Shown: positions 1 to 8,632, counted from the first letter of the stretch. The stretch: DNA of 41,812 nucleotides from Dialister succinatiphilus YIT 11850 (GCF_000242435.1 NZ_JH591190.1:56915-98726); one strand, 5' to 3'. The notes: generated from the sequence alone by a model not told the origin. Made by a program: numbers and translations.

Positions 1-352
1 GCCCTGGGCCCCAAGGGTTCTATCCGGGACCGGCTGACGCCTCCCGGATGGGTTGAGGGCCTTCGGCCCAGGGAGTTATATAATACCGCTGCGTTGGCGA
101 GGTACGGCGCCTTACGGCGCCATTTTGTAAGCCGCTTTGCGGCAGTTTTCCGCCGTCAGGCGGTATATCATGGCGCCCGACAGGGCGCCCACATCGCCAG
201 CGCAGCGATGCTTTATAACTCCCGAGGGCGGGAGCCCTCAACCCGCCTGTCAGGCGAAGCCGATCACAGGCAGAACCCTTGGCGCTGAGGGCCGCAGGCC
301 CGATAGCGCCATCAACCCTCACGCCGCAGGCGTGTCAACCTTCGGGAATACA
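1..352 (-). repeat. Composite multi-hairpin intergenic element, copy E1
   Basis: This 350-bp noncoding stretch is a run of GC-rich hairpins joined by short conserved connectors. Read on the minus strand it starts at TATTCCCGAAGGTTGAC (end near 352) and continues through hairpin, GAGGGTTGA, two-tier hairpin (280-311), AGGGTTCTG, hairpin, GGGTTGA and hairpin to GGGAGTTATA. It is cut by the window edge. A near-identical copy lies in opposite orientation at 3363-3712. Small open frames inside are chance products of the repeat. Confidence 0.85.
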
Positions 353-389
353 GGTAAGCACCGTAGTGCCTCAACAGTGCCACATAATT

Positions 390-434
390 TGTCAAGGAAA
401 TTTCATTGACAGGTACCACCGACTTGTATATAAT
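390..434 (+). promoter_or_regulatory. rpmH promoter with near-perfect palindrome over the -35
   Basis: TTGACA at 406-411 and TATAAT at 429-434 are separated by 17 bases, a perfect sigma-70-type promoter. A 22-bp inverted repeat (390-411, TGTCAA...TTGACA around GAAATTTC, one mismatched pair) ends exactly on the -35 box, so a regulator bound there would block RNA polymerase. The promoter sits 57 bases before the rpmH start. Confidence 0.85.
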
Positions 435-490
435 TATTCTGTTATGGTGTGCGAAAAATGGCACTGCCAGCATGTAAGGAGGTGTTACTC

Positions 491-628
491 ATGGCAAAAA
501 TGACATTCCAGCCGAACAACCACTGGAGAAAACAGACTCACGGTTTCCGCGCTCGTATGAAGACAAAAGCAGGCCGTATTGTTCTGAAAAGAAGAAGAGC
601 AAAGGGCAGAAAGGTATTAAGTGCCTAA
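491..628 (+). CDS. rpmH: 50S ribosomal protein L34
   Basis: Encodes a 45-residue, very basic protein that is a structural part of the large ribosomal subunit. The sequence begins [20 protein letters not shown] and has the L34 hallmarks: a TFQPN-type start, a central HGFRARM segment and a terminal [15 protein letters not shown] lies a few bases before the ATG at 491, and a consensus promoter is at 406-434. The stop overlaps the GTG start of rnpA by 8 bases, which implies translational coupling. Length is normal for the family. It heads the conserved rpmH-rnpA-yidD-yidC-jag block usually found next to dnaA and the origin. Confidence 0.98.
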   Translation: MAKMTFQPNNHWRKQTHGFRARMKTKAGRIVLKRRRAKGRKVLSA

Positions 629-998
629 TCTAGATGAGAAGGGAAAGGCGGATTTCAGTCTTCCCCGCTCTTCCCGTATACGACAGAATAGGGATTACCG
701 AAGAATTTATCGCCAGGGTAAGCGTTTCAGCAACCGGGCGGGGCTTCTCTATCTGGTGAAATCCAGGAGAAGCGATGTCCGCATCGGCTTTGTGGCTACG
801 AAGAAAATCGGCCATGCCTTTGCCCGGAACCGGGCTAAACGGCTGATGAAGGAGGTTTACCGCCTCCACAGGCATGAGCTTGCTTCCCACTATGAAGCCA
901 TCCTGCTGGCCAGTCCCTTCCTTACCGGCGCAAGCTATGGGGAAGCGGAAAAAGCGATACTGGCATTATGGCGAAAAGCCGGGATTCTGGAGCATTGA
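621..998 (+). CDS. rnpA: Ribonuclease P protein component
   Basis: Encodes the 125-residue protein subunit of RNase P, which helps the catalytic RNA remove 5' leaders from pre-tRNA. The family signature is visible: [20 protein letters not shown] at residues 55-74, containing the RNR motif (about 69-71) that contacts RNA. The N-terminal [18 protein letters not shown] matches the usual R-x-F/Y-x-x-x-Y-R-x-G-K region. Translation probably starts at GTG 621, inside the end of rpmH. A later start would remove little conserved sequence, so the exact start is moderately certain. yidD begins two bases after the stop. Confidence 0.96.
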   Translation: MPNLDEKGKADFSLPRSSRIRQNRDYRRIYRQGKRFSNRAGLLYLVKSRRSDVRIGFVATKKIGHAFARNRAKRLMKEVYRLHRHELASHYEAILLASPFLTGASYGEAEKAILALWRKAGILEH

Positions 999-999
999 T

Positions 1000-1209
1000 A
1001 TGAAAACTGTACTCATGGCGCTCATACGCTTTTACAGAATTTTCATTTCTCCGTTGAAACCTCCCTGCTGCCGGTTTACACCTACCTGCAGTGAATATGC
1101 GCTGCAGGCGATAGAAAAATACGGTGCCCTGAAAGGCAGCTGGCTCGCAGTCAAACGGATTATCCGCTGCAATCCTTTTTGCAAAGGCGGTTATGATCCT
1201 TTGCCGTGA
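1000..1209 (+). CDS. yidD: Membrane protein insertion efficiency factor YidD
   Basis: Encodes a 69-residue YidD/DUF37 protein, a small membrane-associated factor that assists YidC-dependent insertion of inner-membrane proteins. The family pattern is clear: an N-terminal amphipathic [21 protein letters not shown] stretch (residues about 10-30), then [12 protein letters not shown] and a C-terminal [17 protein letters not shown]. The conserved cysteines (23, 24, 30, 57, 61) are present. The ATG at 1000 follows the rnpA stop almost immediately. A 253-base gap with a small hairpin (GAGCGG/CCGCTC) and no supported gene separates it from yidC, which is wider than usual. Confidence 0.96.
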   Translation: MKTVLMALIRFYRIFISPLKPPCCRFTPTCSEYALQAIEKYGALKGSWLAVKRIIRCNPFCKGGYDPLP

Positions 1210-1462
1210 TGTGGCTGCTTTTTTTGTACCACAAACAGCACGGCAGAAGAAATGAACAGGGATTTTCCTGCGGACATCTTTCGCAGAGGACCCATTGTAC
1301 CACGGACGCAGGGCATCACCGGGCGTCCCCAATTTCCGGCATCCTTTTCCATGCCCATAACAATGAGAGCGGATTCCCGCTCATACCCACATACAGAGCA
1401 GGTTTTGAAATGCAGAGACCTGCCGTTACACGGTTGAAATGAAGACCGTACAAGGAGTTATA

Positions 1463-2458
1463 ATGAGTGATTTTCAGATTCCGCTTCTGAGCAGTCTGGT
1501 AGGATTTCTGGCCGATATCATGCGTGTCTGCCTGGAATATGCCTATAAACTGACCGATGATCTGGGATTCCCCAGCTACGGGATTGCCATCATCGTTTTG
1601 ACCATTATCATTAAGACCGCTCTCCTTCCCCTGGCCGTTAAGCAGATCAAATCCATGAAGGCCATGCAGGAAATCCAGCCTCTGATGCAGCAGGTACAGA
1701 AGAAATACAAAAACGACCCGAAGAAACTTCGGGAAGAAATGGGAAAGCTCTATAAAGAACACGGCGCCAACCCCATGTCCGGATGCCTTCCTCTTCTGAT
1801 CCAGATGCCATTCCTGGTTTCCATTTACTATGCCCTCCAGGGATTCCCCTACGACCCGGCCCATGAAAGTTTCCTCTGGCTGGAAAGTCTGGCCGTACCG
1901 GACAGCACCTACATCCTGCCTATCCTTTCCGCCGCATCCACCTTCGTCATTTCCTGGCAGACCACGCCGAAAGACGCACCGGGAAACCAGAAGACCATGC
2001 TTCTCGTCATGCCTCTTATGATTGGCTGGATGTCCCTGAATTTCCCAAGCGGCCTCGTCATTTACTGGATCGTGGTGAACCTGTACCAGCTGGTACAGCA
2101 GACCATTATGTTCCGTGAAGAAATGGCGGAGCGCTTCAAAGGCAGCAAGCCCAAAAAAGGCGTTGTCACCGTTCATGGCGATGTGCAGCAGGAAAACCTG
2201 AAGGAAACGAAGAAGAAAAAAGTGATTCGCAAGAGAGTCATCAGGAAAGTGGTCAGAAAGAAAGACGATGGCCCAGAAGCGCACAAAGAAGAAAACAAAG
2301 AAGCCTCTGCAGAAAAGGATGCTCCTTCTGCTGATTCAGTGAAAGAAGAAAAGAAATCCAGTGCTGCAGATACTCCTTCCAGGGAAGAAACTGTGAAAAC
2401 AGAACCTTCCGATACAAAAGAGTCCAAAGATTCCGGGGAGGCTGAAGACAAAAAATGA
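1463..2458 (+). CDS. yidC: Membrane protein insertase YidC/OxaI/SpoIIIJ
   Basis: Encodes a 331-residue insertase that places and folds proteins in the cytoplasmic membrane, alone or with SecYEG. The OxaI core covers about residues 35-225: a YGIAIIVLTIIIKTALLPL segment, a cytoplasmic coiled region (KQIKSMKAMQEIQPLMQQVQ) and three to four further hydrophobic helices ending near NLYQLVQQTIMF. The long periplasmic domain of proteobacterial YidC is absent, and so is the signal-peptide lipobox of Bacillus SpoIIIJ. The last 100 residues are a lysine/glutamate-rich tail likely to bind ribosomes. Start chosen at ATG 1463, with AAGGAG five bases before it. It overlaps jag by four bases (ATGA). Confidence 0.95.
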   Translation: MSDFQIPLLSSLVGFLADIMRVCLEYAYKLTDDLGFPSYGIAIIVLTIIIKTALLPLAVKQIKSMKAMQEIQPLMQQVQKKYKNDPKKLREEMGKLYKEHGANPMSGCLPLLIQMPFLVSIYYALQGFPYDPAHESFLWLESLAVPDSTYILPILSAASTFVISWQTTPKDAPGNQKTMLLVMPLMIGWMSLNFPSGLVIYWIVVNLYQLVQQTIMFREEMAERFKGSKPKKGVVTVHGDVQQENLKETKKKKVIRKRVIRKVVRKKDDGPEAHKEENKEASAEKDAPSADSVKEEKKSSAADTPSREETVKTEPSDTKESKDSGEAEDKK

Positions 2459-3294
2459 AAACAGTGAGAATCACCGCAAAAACCATTGAAGCAGCCGTAG
2501 CCGAAGGCTTAAAGCAGCTTGGCATCAGCCGGGAGGAAGCTGTGGTTCATGTAGTGGAACAGCCCTCCAGCGGACTTTTCGGCCTGATTCATAAGAAGAT
2601 GGCCGTCGTGGACATTTCCGCTCCTGACGAAGAAGTGCCGGCAGAAGAACCGAAACAGGAAGAAGCAGCTCCTGCCGAAGCACCGAAGGAAGAAACAGAG
2701 ACGAAAGCACCTTCTGCAGAAGAAACACCGGCGGAAGAGAAAACGGCCGAAGAAGCAGAAGCACCGAAAGAAGCTCCTGCTCCCAAGGCAGAGGAAACGG
2801 AGAAGAAAGGCAGAGAAGACTTCGTCTTCAAACAGGAAGAACAGGAAAAAACGGCAGAAGAAGCCAAGAAATTCCTGGCTTCCGTCTTTAAGGGCATGCA
2901 CCTGGATGTGACCATGGAATGCCTGATGAACGAAGAACGGATTCTTCTGAACCTCCACGGCGAAGGCCTGGGCATCCTCATCGGAAAGCACGGCCAGACC
3001 CTGGATGCGCTCCAGTACCTCACCAACCTGGCAGCAGGCAAAGCCTTCCACCATCACTACTTCGTCCTTCTTGACGTGGAAAACTACAGGGAACGCCGCA
3101 AGGATACCCTGGAAGCCCTGGCAAGAAGACTGGCAGCCAAGGTAAAGCGCACCGGCGAACCGGTGAAGCTGGAACCCATGGCAGCCGGCGAACGCCGCAT
3201 TATCCATCTGGCACTGCAGGATGACGGCGCCGTCACCACGGAAAGTGAAGGCGAAGCACCGCATCGCTATGTAGTCATCAAGAGAAACGACTGA
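2455..3294 (+). CDS. jag: RNA-binding protein Jag/KhpB (Jag_N, KH, R3H)
   Basis: Encodes a 279-residue KhpB/Jag protein, an RNA-binding factor linked in Firmicutes to cell elongation and division. Residues 1-53 form the Jag_N domain (KTVRITAKTIEAAVAEGLKQLG). About 54-140 is a low-complexity linker rich in E, A, P and K. The rest holds a KH domain with the loop ILIGKHGQ (GxxG) and an R3H domain with ERRIIH near the C-terminus. The start overlaps the yidC stop (ATGA), so the two are translationally coupled. A strong hairpin terminator follows directly and closes the rpmH operon. Confidence 0.95.
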   Translation: MKTVRITAKTIEAAVAEGLKQLGISREEAVVHVVEQPSSGLFGLIHKKMAVVDISAPDEEVPAEEPKQEEAAPAEAPKEETETKAPSAEETPAEEKTAEEAEAPKEAPAPKAEETEKKGREDFVFKQEEQEKTAEEAKKFLASVFKGMHLDVTMECLMNEERILLNLHGEGLGILIGKHGQTLDALQYLTNLAAGKAFHHHYFVLLDVENYRERRKDTLEALARRLAAKVKRTGEPVKLEPMAAGERRIIHLALQDDGAVTTESEGEAPHRYVVIKRND

Positions 3295-3302
3295 TTCTGG
3301 CG

Positions 3303-3342
3303 GCATCAAAAAACTCCCCTTTTTGGGGGAGTTTTTTGATGC
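3303..3342. terminator. Terminator after jag
   Basis: Perfect 17-bp arms (3303-3319 and 3326-3342) with a short T-rich loop. The arms carry A-tract and T-tract ends, so it can terminate in both directions. Confidence 0.93.
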
Positions 3343-3362
3343 GTCACTTACGGCAGGGGGAT

Positions 3363-3712
3363 GTATTCCCGAAGGTTGACGCCCGCTTTCGCGGGCGAGG
3401 GTTGAGCCAGCCGCCGGGCTGACGCCCTGGGCTGGCAGGGTTCTGCCTGTGATCGGCTTCGCCTTACAGGCGGGTTGAGGGCTTGCGCCCTCGGGAGTTA
3501 TAAAGCATCGCTGCGCTGGCGATGTGGGCGCCCTGTCGGGCGCCATGATATACCGCCTGACGGCGGAAAACTGCCGCGAAGCGGCTTACAAAATGGCGCC
3601 GTAAGGCGCCGTACCTCGCCAACGCAGTGGTACTATTTAACTCCCTGGGCCGAAGGCCCTGAACCCATCCGGGAAGCGTCAGCCGGTCCCGGATAGAACC
3701 CTTGCCAGCCCA
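3363..3712 (+). repeat. Composite multi-hairpin element, copy E2
   Basis: Plus-strand copy of the element at 1-352, running from TATTCCCGAAGGTTGACG to about CCGGATAGAACCCTT. It is nearly identical to the reverse complement of E1 over the central 270 bases. The first two hairpins differ completely yet stay paired: GCCCGC/GCGGGC and GCCAGCC/GGCTGGC (3406-3436), against CACGCC/GGCGTG and TGGCGCT/AGCGCCA in E1. No gene is supported here. Confidence 0.85.
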
Positions 3713-4090
3713 GGGCCGTCAGGCCCGGCGGCTGCCTCAACTCGAGCGCAGCGAGGTTGGCCTGTTTTCCTCGGGCGAAGCCCGGTTGTCCGGTTTTCGC
3801 CGCCAAAGGCGGCATAAAAAATGGCGCCCCATAGGGCGCCCACCTTCCCAATCGGTCGGGCGATTAAAAGGAAGGCCTCCTGTTGGGCAGGCTAGAGGCC
3901 AACTTCGCCCGACTTGCGTATTCCATGCGGAATACGCACAGAGCGATACTATATACCTCCCGAGGGCGGAGCCCTCAACCCGTCCGGGAGGCGTTAGCCG
4001 GTCCCGGACAGAACCCTTGGCGCCCAGGGCCAGAGGCCCGGCGGCGCCATCAACCCTCGCGGCGAAGCCGCGTCAACCTTCGGGAATACA
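3713..4090 (-). repeat. Composite multi-hairpin element, copy E3
   Basis: Minus-oriented copy placed head to head with E2, so the whole jag-recQ gap is a large imperfect palindrome of modules. Its terminal TATTCCCG end is near 4088. The two-tier hairpin at 4018-4049 uses TGGCGCC/GGCGCCA. It also carries the GCAT-loop double-hairpin sub-element at 3855-3938. Open frames in it are repeat-derived. Confidence 0.82.
3855..3938 (-). repeat. GCAT-loop double-hairpin element, copy A
   Basis: Read on the minus strand: a 10-bp perfect hairpin (3915-3938) with loop GCAT, then AAGTC and a two-tier hairpin with outer stem GTCGGGCGA/TCGCCCGAC and inner stem GGCCTC/GAGGCC. The invariant AAGTTGGCC and AGCCTGCCCA segments are shared with copies at 17774-17856 and 20130-20211. 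Confidence 0.85.
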
Positions 4091-4143
4091 GGTAAGCGCC
4101 GAGCCCCGGAAGAGTGCCGCCACTTTCTGCGCGCCGCATATGT

Positions 4144-4155
4144 TATAATTATAAT
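4144..4155 (+). promoter_or_regulatory. Probable -10 region of recQ
   Basis: Two overlapping-register TATAAT hexamers (4144-4149 and 4150-4155) lie 30-40 bases before the recQ ATG and just after element E3. No convincing -35 hexamer was found at the right distance. Confidence 0.45.
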
Positions 4156-4185
4156 GATACATAAACCAAAGGAGAGGAGGAAAAC

Positions 4186-6465
4186 ATGGGACCTTCTGAT
4201 GTGTTGAAGCGGTACTTCGGCTATGACGCTTTCCGACCCCGGCAGCGGGAAGTGATTGATGCCATTGTCAAAGGAGAAGATGTGATGGCCATCATGCCTA
4301 CGGGAGCCGGAAAATCCATCTGCTTCCAGATTCCTGCCCTCCTTTTTCCCCACGGCACCATCATCATTTCGCCCCTGATTTCCCTTATGAAGGACCAGGT
4401 GGAGACGCTGACGGAACAGGGGATTCCGGCATCCTTTGTGAACAGCACCATTCCCTATGAAGAGTCCATCGAGCGCCTCCGGAATCTGTACCGGGGGAAG
4501 ATCAAGCTCCTCTACATGGCGCCGGAAAAGCTGGAGCCTTCCTATTTCACCCAGTGCCTGGCCCAGGTACCTCTTTCCATGATCGTCATTGACGAGGCAC
4601 ACTGCGTGTCCCAGTGGGGCCACGATTTCCGCCCCTCTTATCGGAAAATCAAAGATTTCATCGATTCCCTTCCCCGCCGTCCGGTGGTCACCGCCTTTAC
4701 CGCCACGGCCACGCCGCTGGTGGAGGCGGACATGAAGGAGAGCCTGGGACTGGAGAAGGCCCGGGTGTTCCGCACGGGACTGGACAGGCCGAACTTGTCT
4801 TTCCGGGTTATCCAGGGGGCAGCGAAGGAGGATTTCATCCTTCGCTATGTGAAGAGTCACAAGAAAGAAAGCGGCATTATTTACTGCGCCACCAGGAAAG
4901 CGGTGGATACGGTGTATGACCTGCTCCGCCGGCGGGGCATCAATGCAGGCCGCTACCATGCAGGCATGGAAGATGAAGACCGCCGCCAGGCCCAGGAAGA
5001 TTTTTCCTTTGATAATGTGACGGTCATGGTGGCTACCAATGCCTTCGGCATGGGCATCGACAAGAGCAATGTGCGCTATGTGATTCATTACCAGATGCCC
5101 AAAAGTCTGGAAGCCTACTATCAGGAAGCCGGCAGGGCCGGCAGAGACGGGGCTAAGTCCGAGTGCATCCTCCTTTACAGCGGACAGGATGCCGGCATCC
5201 AGCGATACCTCATCGAACAGGGAAATCAGGATGAGGACCAGCGAAAAATGGACTATCACCGGCTGAACGCCATGGTGGACTACTGCCAGACCACCTCCTG
5301 CCTTCGGAATTTCATCCTTGCCTATTTCGGCGAAAAGGTGACGGAGCCCTGCGGCCACTGCGGCAACTGCGAAAGCGGGAAAGGCAGGGTGGATATCACC
5401 GACATGGCGGTGCTCGTTTTCAAAACCATCCGATCCCTTCATGAAAGGTTCGGCGCCTCCCTCATTGCCGACGTACTCCATGGCAGCCATTCCCGTGCGA
5501 TTGTGGAGAGGAAACTGGAGGATACGCCGACCTACGGGAAGCTGTCCTTTGAAAAGGCGTCCCATATCAAGAGCGCATTGAACAATTTCATCGCCGACGG
5601 CTATCTCCGGCGGGAAGGGGAGCCCTATGCGGTGCTGAAGCTCACCGACAAAGCCCGGCAGGTGCTTGCAGGCAGGGAAAAGGTATACGGCCTTGCCTTC
5701 GGCGCTGAAAGCGTCATGGCCGACGCGGCGGTGGAAAAGAAGATCGATCGGAATCCGGTCCGGCGGGGCGGCCTTTTCGAAAAACTCAGAAAGCTGCGCA
5801 CCCTTATTGCCAGGGAGGAACAGGTACCGCCTTTTGTGGTATTTTCCGATGCCACTCTGGAAGATATGGCAGCGGTGAAGCCAAAGAACCTGGAAGACAT
5901 GGGAAAGGTGCATGGCGTGGGCGCCTTCAAGCTGGAAAAGTACGGCGCCCGGTTTCTGGAAGTGCTGCTGGATCAGAATGAGGAGGAAGAAAAGGAAGAG
6001 GAAACGGACAGTCATGAGGACAGCGCCCTTCTGGAGGAACTGAAAAATCTGCGTCGCCGTATGGCCGGCGAGGTGCACAAGGCGCCCAAGTCTATTTTCT
6101 CCGATGAAATCCTTTCTTCCATGGTGCTCCAGCGGCCCGGGACTTTGGAGGAATTAAAGCGCATCCGGGGCATCGGCTCTAAAAAGGCAGCGGCCTACGG
6201 CATGCCCTTCCTTCGTCTGCTGGGAAACAACGTGCCGACGGCTCAGCCGGTGCCAGCGGATATCAGGCAGAGTGCCTGTTTCCTCTTCCTGAAAAAGGTA
6301 AGGGACCGGCTGGCAGGCGGGAGGAAGGGGGATGCCTTCTTCTCCGACGAAAGCCTTCACCGCCTCGCTTCCGGCGACAGCTCCGTGCTTTCATCCCTTT
6401 CCGAAAGGGATGCGGCGGAATTCAGGAAAGCCCTGGAAACTTATAAAAAGATAAGAAGCTGCTGA
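4186..6465 (+). CDS. recQ: ATP-dependent DNA helicase RecQ with three HRDC-like domains
   Basis: Encodes a 759-residue 3'-5' helicase of recombinational repair. Visible motifs: Walker A PTGAGKS (38-44), DEAH box (136-139), motif [12 protein letters not shown] (about 313-322), zinc-binding cysteines 367/372, 389, 392 and 395, then an RQC winged helix (about 405-500). The C-terminus has HRDC domains at about 530-595 and 612-680 and a third weaker one at about 690-757. Bacterial RecQ usually has one HRDC and about 600 residues. Three are known in Neisseria and Deinococcus RecQ, so this longer form is notable. The ATG at 4186 is preceded by AAGGAGAGGAGG. It is a single-gene unit. Confidence 0.96.
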   Translation: MGPSDVLKRYFGYDAFRPRQREVIDAIVKGEDVMAIMPTGAGKSICFQIPALLFPHGTIIISPLISLMKDQVETLTEQGIPASFVNSTIPYEESIERLRNLYRGKIKLLYMAPEKLEPSYFTQCLAQVPLSMIVIDEAHCVSQWGHDFRPSYRKIKDFIDSLPRRPVVTAFTATATPLVEADMKESLGLEKARVFRTGLDRPNLSFRVIQGAAKEDFILRYVKSHKKESGIIYCATRKAVDTVYDLLRRRGINAGRYHAGMEDEDRRQAQEDFSFDNVTVMVATNAFGMGIDKSNVRYVIHYQMPKSLEAYYQEAGRAGRDGAKSECILLYSGQDAGIQRYLIEQGNQDEDQRKMDYHRLNAMVDYCQTTSCLRNFILAYFGEKVTEPCGHCGNCESGKGRVDITDMAVLVFKTIRSLHERFGASLIADVLHGSHSRAIVERKLEDTPTYGKLSFEKASHIKSALNNFIADGYLRREGEPYAVLKLTDKARQVLAGREKVYGLAFGAESVMADAAVEKKIDRNPVRRGGLFEKLRKLRTLIAREEQVPPFVVFSDATLEDMAAVKPKNLEDMGKVHGVGAFKLEKYGARFLEVLLDQNEEEEKEEETDSHEDSALLEELKNLRRRMAGEVHKAPKSIFSDEILSSMVLQRPGTLEELKRIRGIGSKKAAAYGMPFLRLLGNNVPTAQPVPADIRQSACFLFLKKVRDRLAGGRKGDAFFSDESLHRLASGDSSVLSSLSERDAAEFRKALETYKKIRSC

Positions 6466-6527
6466 GAGGGCGCATCATTCCGGTGGGCGCTGTCAGCCTT
6501 AGAAAATGCAAATACAACTAGAAACAG

Positions 6528-6542
6528 GAAAGTGAAACTTTC
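6528..6542. promoter_or_regulatory. Small inverted repeat upstream of thyA
   Basis: GAAAGT and ACTTTC arms with a 3-base spacer lie immediately before a TATATAAC sequence that may be the -10 of the thyA operon. Operator function is a guess. Confidence 0.25.
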
Positions 6543-6568
6543 TATATAACCATCACAAAGGAGGACCT

Positions 6569-7363
6569 ATGAGCCTTGCAGATAAAGAATACCTGGGAAT
6601 TGTAAAGAATATCCTGGAAAAGGGAAAGCTGGGACAGAACCGCACCGGTATGCCGGCCTACAAGCTGCCCCACCAGATCATGCAGTTTGACCTGGAAAAG
6701 GAATTTCCTATCCTTACCACTAAATTCGTGGCTTTTAAGACGGCGGTGAAGGAAATCCTCTGGATATGGCAGAAGCAGTCCAACGATGTGCGGCTTCTCC
6801 AGAAATGGAACTGCCATATCTGGGACGAATGGATGAGGGAAGACGGCACCATCGGCAAGGCCTACGGCTACCAGCTGGCCAAGTATCACCAGGTGGACAC
6901 CCTGCTGAAGACACTGAAGGAGGACCCCCAGAGCCGCCGCATGGTGGTGGATCTCTGGAACGCCGGTGATCTGCCGGATATGGCTCTCTATCCCTGCGCC
7001 TTCCTCACCATGTGGGATGTGTCCGATGAAGGGAAGCTGAACTGCATGCTGGTGCAGCGGAGCGGCGATATGGGCCTGGGAGTACCTTTCAACATGGCCC
7101 AGTATGCAGCCCTAATCTGTATGATTGCCCAGGTGAGCGGCCTTAAGCCCGGCCTTTTCACCCATGTCATCAATAACGCCCATATTTATGAAAACCATGC
7201 GGAGGCTCTGCAGATGCAGCTGAAGCGCCTGCCTGAGGCCTATGAAGCGCCGAAGCTGGTGCTGAATCCGGAAATTCACGATTTCTATGATTTCCAGCCC
7301 GAAGACATTGTGCTGGAAAATTATAAACATCATGACAAAATCGCCATGGAGGTATCGGTATGA
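6569..7363 (+). CDS. thyA: Thymidylate synthase ThyA
   Basis: Encodes a 264-residue folate-dependent enzyme that methylates dUMP to dTMP using methylene-tetrahydrofolate and releases dihydrofolate. The catalytic cysteine is Cys143 in [10 protein letters not shown], and the nucleotide-binding motif [12 protein letters not shown] is at 164-175. The C-terminal [11 protein letters not shown] matches the usual end that closes over the active site. Length is standard. AAAGGAGG precedes the ATG at 6569. It overlaps folA by four bases (ATGA), which joins dTMP synthesis to regeneration of its cofactor. Confidence 0.97.
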   Translation: MSLADKEYLGIVKNILEKGKLGQNRTGMPAYKLPHQIMQFDLEKEFPILTTKFVAFKTAVKEILWIWQKQSNDVRLLQKWNCHIWDEWMREDGTIGKAYGYQLAKYHQVDTLLKTLKEDPQSRRMVVDLWNAGDLPDMALYPCAFLTMWDVSDEGKLNCMLVQRSGDMGLGVPFNMAQYAALICMIAQVSGLKPGLFTHVINNAHIYENHAEALQMQLKRLPEAYEAPKLVLNPEIHDFYDFQPEDIVLENYKHHDKIAMEVSV

Positions 7364-7839
7364 GCCTTTCCATCATTGTGGCCCGGGCGGAAAACGGAGT
7401 CATCGGGAAGGACAACCGCCTGATCTGGCATCTCTCCGATGATTTGAAGCGGTTCAAATCCCTCACCATGGGTCATGCCATCATCATGGGCCGGAAGACC
7501 TTTGAAAGCCTGCCCAAAGTGCTGCCGGGACGGGTGCACTATGTACTCACAGGCAGCAGGGACTATGAAGCGCCGGAGGGTGTGCGCCTTTTCCACAGCG
7601 TGGAGGAGCTCCTCTCCGCCCTGCCGGAGGATGAAAATTTCGTCATCGGCGGCGAGCATATGTACAGGGAAATGCTTCCCTATGCCGATACCCTCTATAT
7701 TACGGAAATCCGGAAATCCTATGAGGGCGATGCCTTCTTCCCTGAGTTTGACGGGAAAGATTGGGAGCTTGTGGAAAAAGAAGCAGCATCGGGGGACATT
7801 CCCCATGATTTCTGCACCTATAAAAGAATCAAAAAGTAA
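7360..7839 (+). CDS. folA: Dihydrofolate reductase
   Basis: Encodes a 159-residue enzyme that reduces dihydrofolate to tetrahydrofolate with NADPH, recycling the product of ThyA. Family marks are [20 protein letters not shown] (residues 1-20, substrate loop), [13 protein letters not shown] (about 21-33), [10 protein letters not shown] (about 43-52) and the [12 protein letters not shown] nucleotide-binding segment (about 95-106). The start overlaps the thyA stop, so it is coupled. A small flavodoxin-like gene follows after 11 bases in the same operon. Confidence 0.97.
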   Translation: MSLSIIVARAENGVIGKDNRLIWHLSDDLKRFKSLTMGHAIIMGRKTFESLPKVLPGRVHYVLTGSRDYEAPEGVRLFHSVEELLSALPEDENFVIGGEHMYREMLPYADTLYITEIRKSYEGDAFFPEFDGKDWELVEKEAASGDIPHDFCTYKRIKK

Positions 7840-7850
7840 GAAGGGATACT

Positions 7851-8267
7851 ATGAGGATTGCAGTTCGTTATTACAGCCGCGGCGGTTCCACGGAAAAGGC
7901 AGCCAGAGCCATTGCCCGGGAAGCGGGAGAAAGGGCGGAAACCACAGATAAGCCCCTGAACAGGAGGGTGGACCTCCTGTTCATCGGCAGCGGCATTTAC
8001 AAAGGCCATATTGACAGCCATGTGAAGGATTTCATCGAAAGCCTTTCGCCGGACAAGGTGGGCAAGGCCGTTTTCTTCAGCACTGCCATGATGGGCGGTG
8101 GAAAGAGCGATGAAGAGGTGAGAAAGCTCCTGGAAAAGAAGGGGATTCCCATGGACACCAGGACCTTCCACTGTCACGGACAGTTCCTCTTCTTCCATAG
8201 AGGCCATCCGGACCGGAAGGACCTTCTGGATGCGGAAATCTTCGCCAAGAAAATCATAAGGAAATAA
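7851..8267 (+). CDS. Small flavodoxin-like protein
   Basis: Encodes a 138-residue protein with a flavodoxin-like fold signature. MRIAVRYYSRGGSTEKAARAI at the N-terminus fits the phosphate-binding loop that holds FMN (S/T-x-x-G-x-T/S). DLLFIGSGIYKGHI and VFFSTAMMGGGK fit the next two loops. It is probably a cytoplasmic electron carrier or flavin-dependent reductase; the partner is unknown. It is the last gene of thyA-folA and ends at a terminator, but a direct role in folate chemistry is only an inference from position. AGAAGGGA precedes the ATG. Confidence 0.8.
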   Translation: MRIAVRYYSRGGSTEKAARAIAREAGERAETTDKPLNRRVDLLFIGSGIYKGHIDSHVKDFIESLSPDKVGKAVFFSTAMMGGGKSDEEVRKLLEKKGIPMDTRTFHCHGQFLFFHRGHPDRKDLLDAEIFAKKIIRK

Positions 8268-8274
8268 GAAAAGG

Positions 8275-8306
8275 AAAGCGCGCTCCCCGGAGGGGCGCTT
8301 TTTTTA
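8275..8306 (+). terminator. Terminator of the thyA-folA operon
   Basis: AAAGCGC/GCGCTTT outer stem enclosing a CTCC/GGAG hairpin, followed by a run of seven T. Confidence 0.85.
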
Positions 8307-8508
8307 TTGGAGAAATTCCAAGATTACGTGGCAGGCAGGGAGGAAATTTTGCTGGCATATCTTAACTATACATTCAGCATATCGAATTTATTAAATTAAA
8401 TATAGAGTATTTAAATTTTAGTAAATTCTACAATTAATAATTCCCTAATTATCAAAAGTAACTTAAAAGATATAAATACGGTATACCATGTAAAAATATT
8501 TTGGCATA
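8307..8508. other. AT-rich gene-free stretch upstream of feo
   Basis: About 200 bases of strongly AT-rich DNA between the thyA operon terminator and the feo promoter. No ORF, tRNA or hairpin family repeat is seen. It may act as a curved upstream promoter region; no direct evidence. Confidence 0.5.
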
Positions 8509-8565
8509 TTGACTAATAGGTTATGGGCAGCTTATTATATGTCTGCGATAACGAAAAGAATTATC
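8509..8565 (+). promoter_or_regulatory. feo promoter with Fur box
   Basis: TTGACT (8509-8514), an 18-base spacer and TATTAT (8533-8538) form the promoter. Directly downstream, 8547-8565 reads GATAACGAAAAGAATTATC and matches 15 of 19 positions of the classic Fur box. It would cover the transcription start, so iron-loaded Fur should repress the operon. Confidence 0.75.
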
Positions 8566-8632
8566 AAATAGCGGAAAGCGGTGCGGCCTGTATCAGGGCG
8601 CCTGCTTTCCTGAAAGAAATGGGGTGAAGGGT

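Noticed and set aside
137-409. Open frames in the E1, E2 and E3 repeat regions (also 3475-3696, 3702-4148)
   Set aside because: They translate the hairpin modules, recur on opposite strands with the repeats and lack ribosome binding sites.
353-490. Replication origin next to rpmH
   Set aside because: No DnaA-box cluster (TTATCCACA-like) or dnaA in the window.
1316-2284. Long antisense frame over yidC, and similar frames opposite recQ, feoB, mnmE, ftsH and the eptA-like gene
   Set aside because: Shadows of the real genes caused by codon bias; no family motifs and no ribosome binding sites.
6490-6515. GTCAGCCTTAGAAA as a second I-F CRISPR remnant
   Set aside because: Lacks the GTTCACTGCC half and the hairpin; it fits a fragment of the TTAAG-connector repeat instead.
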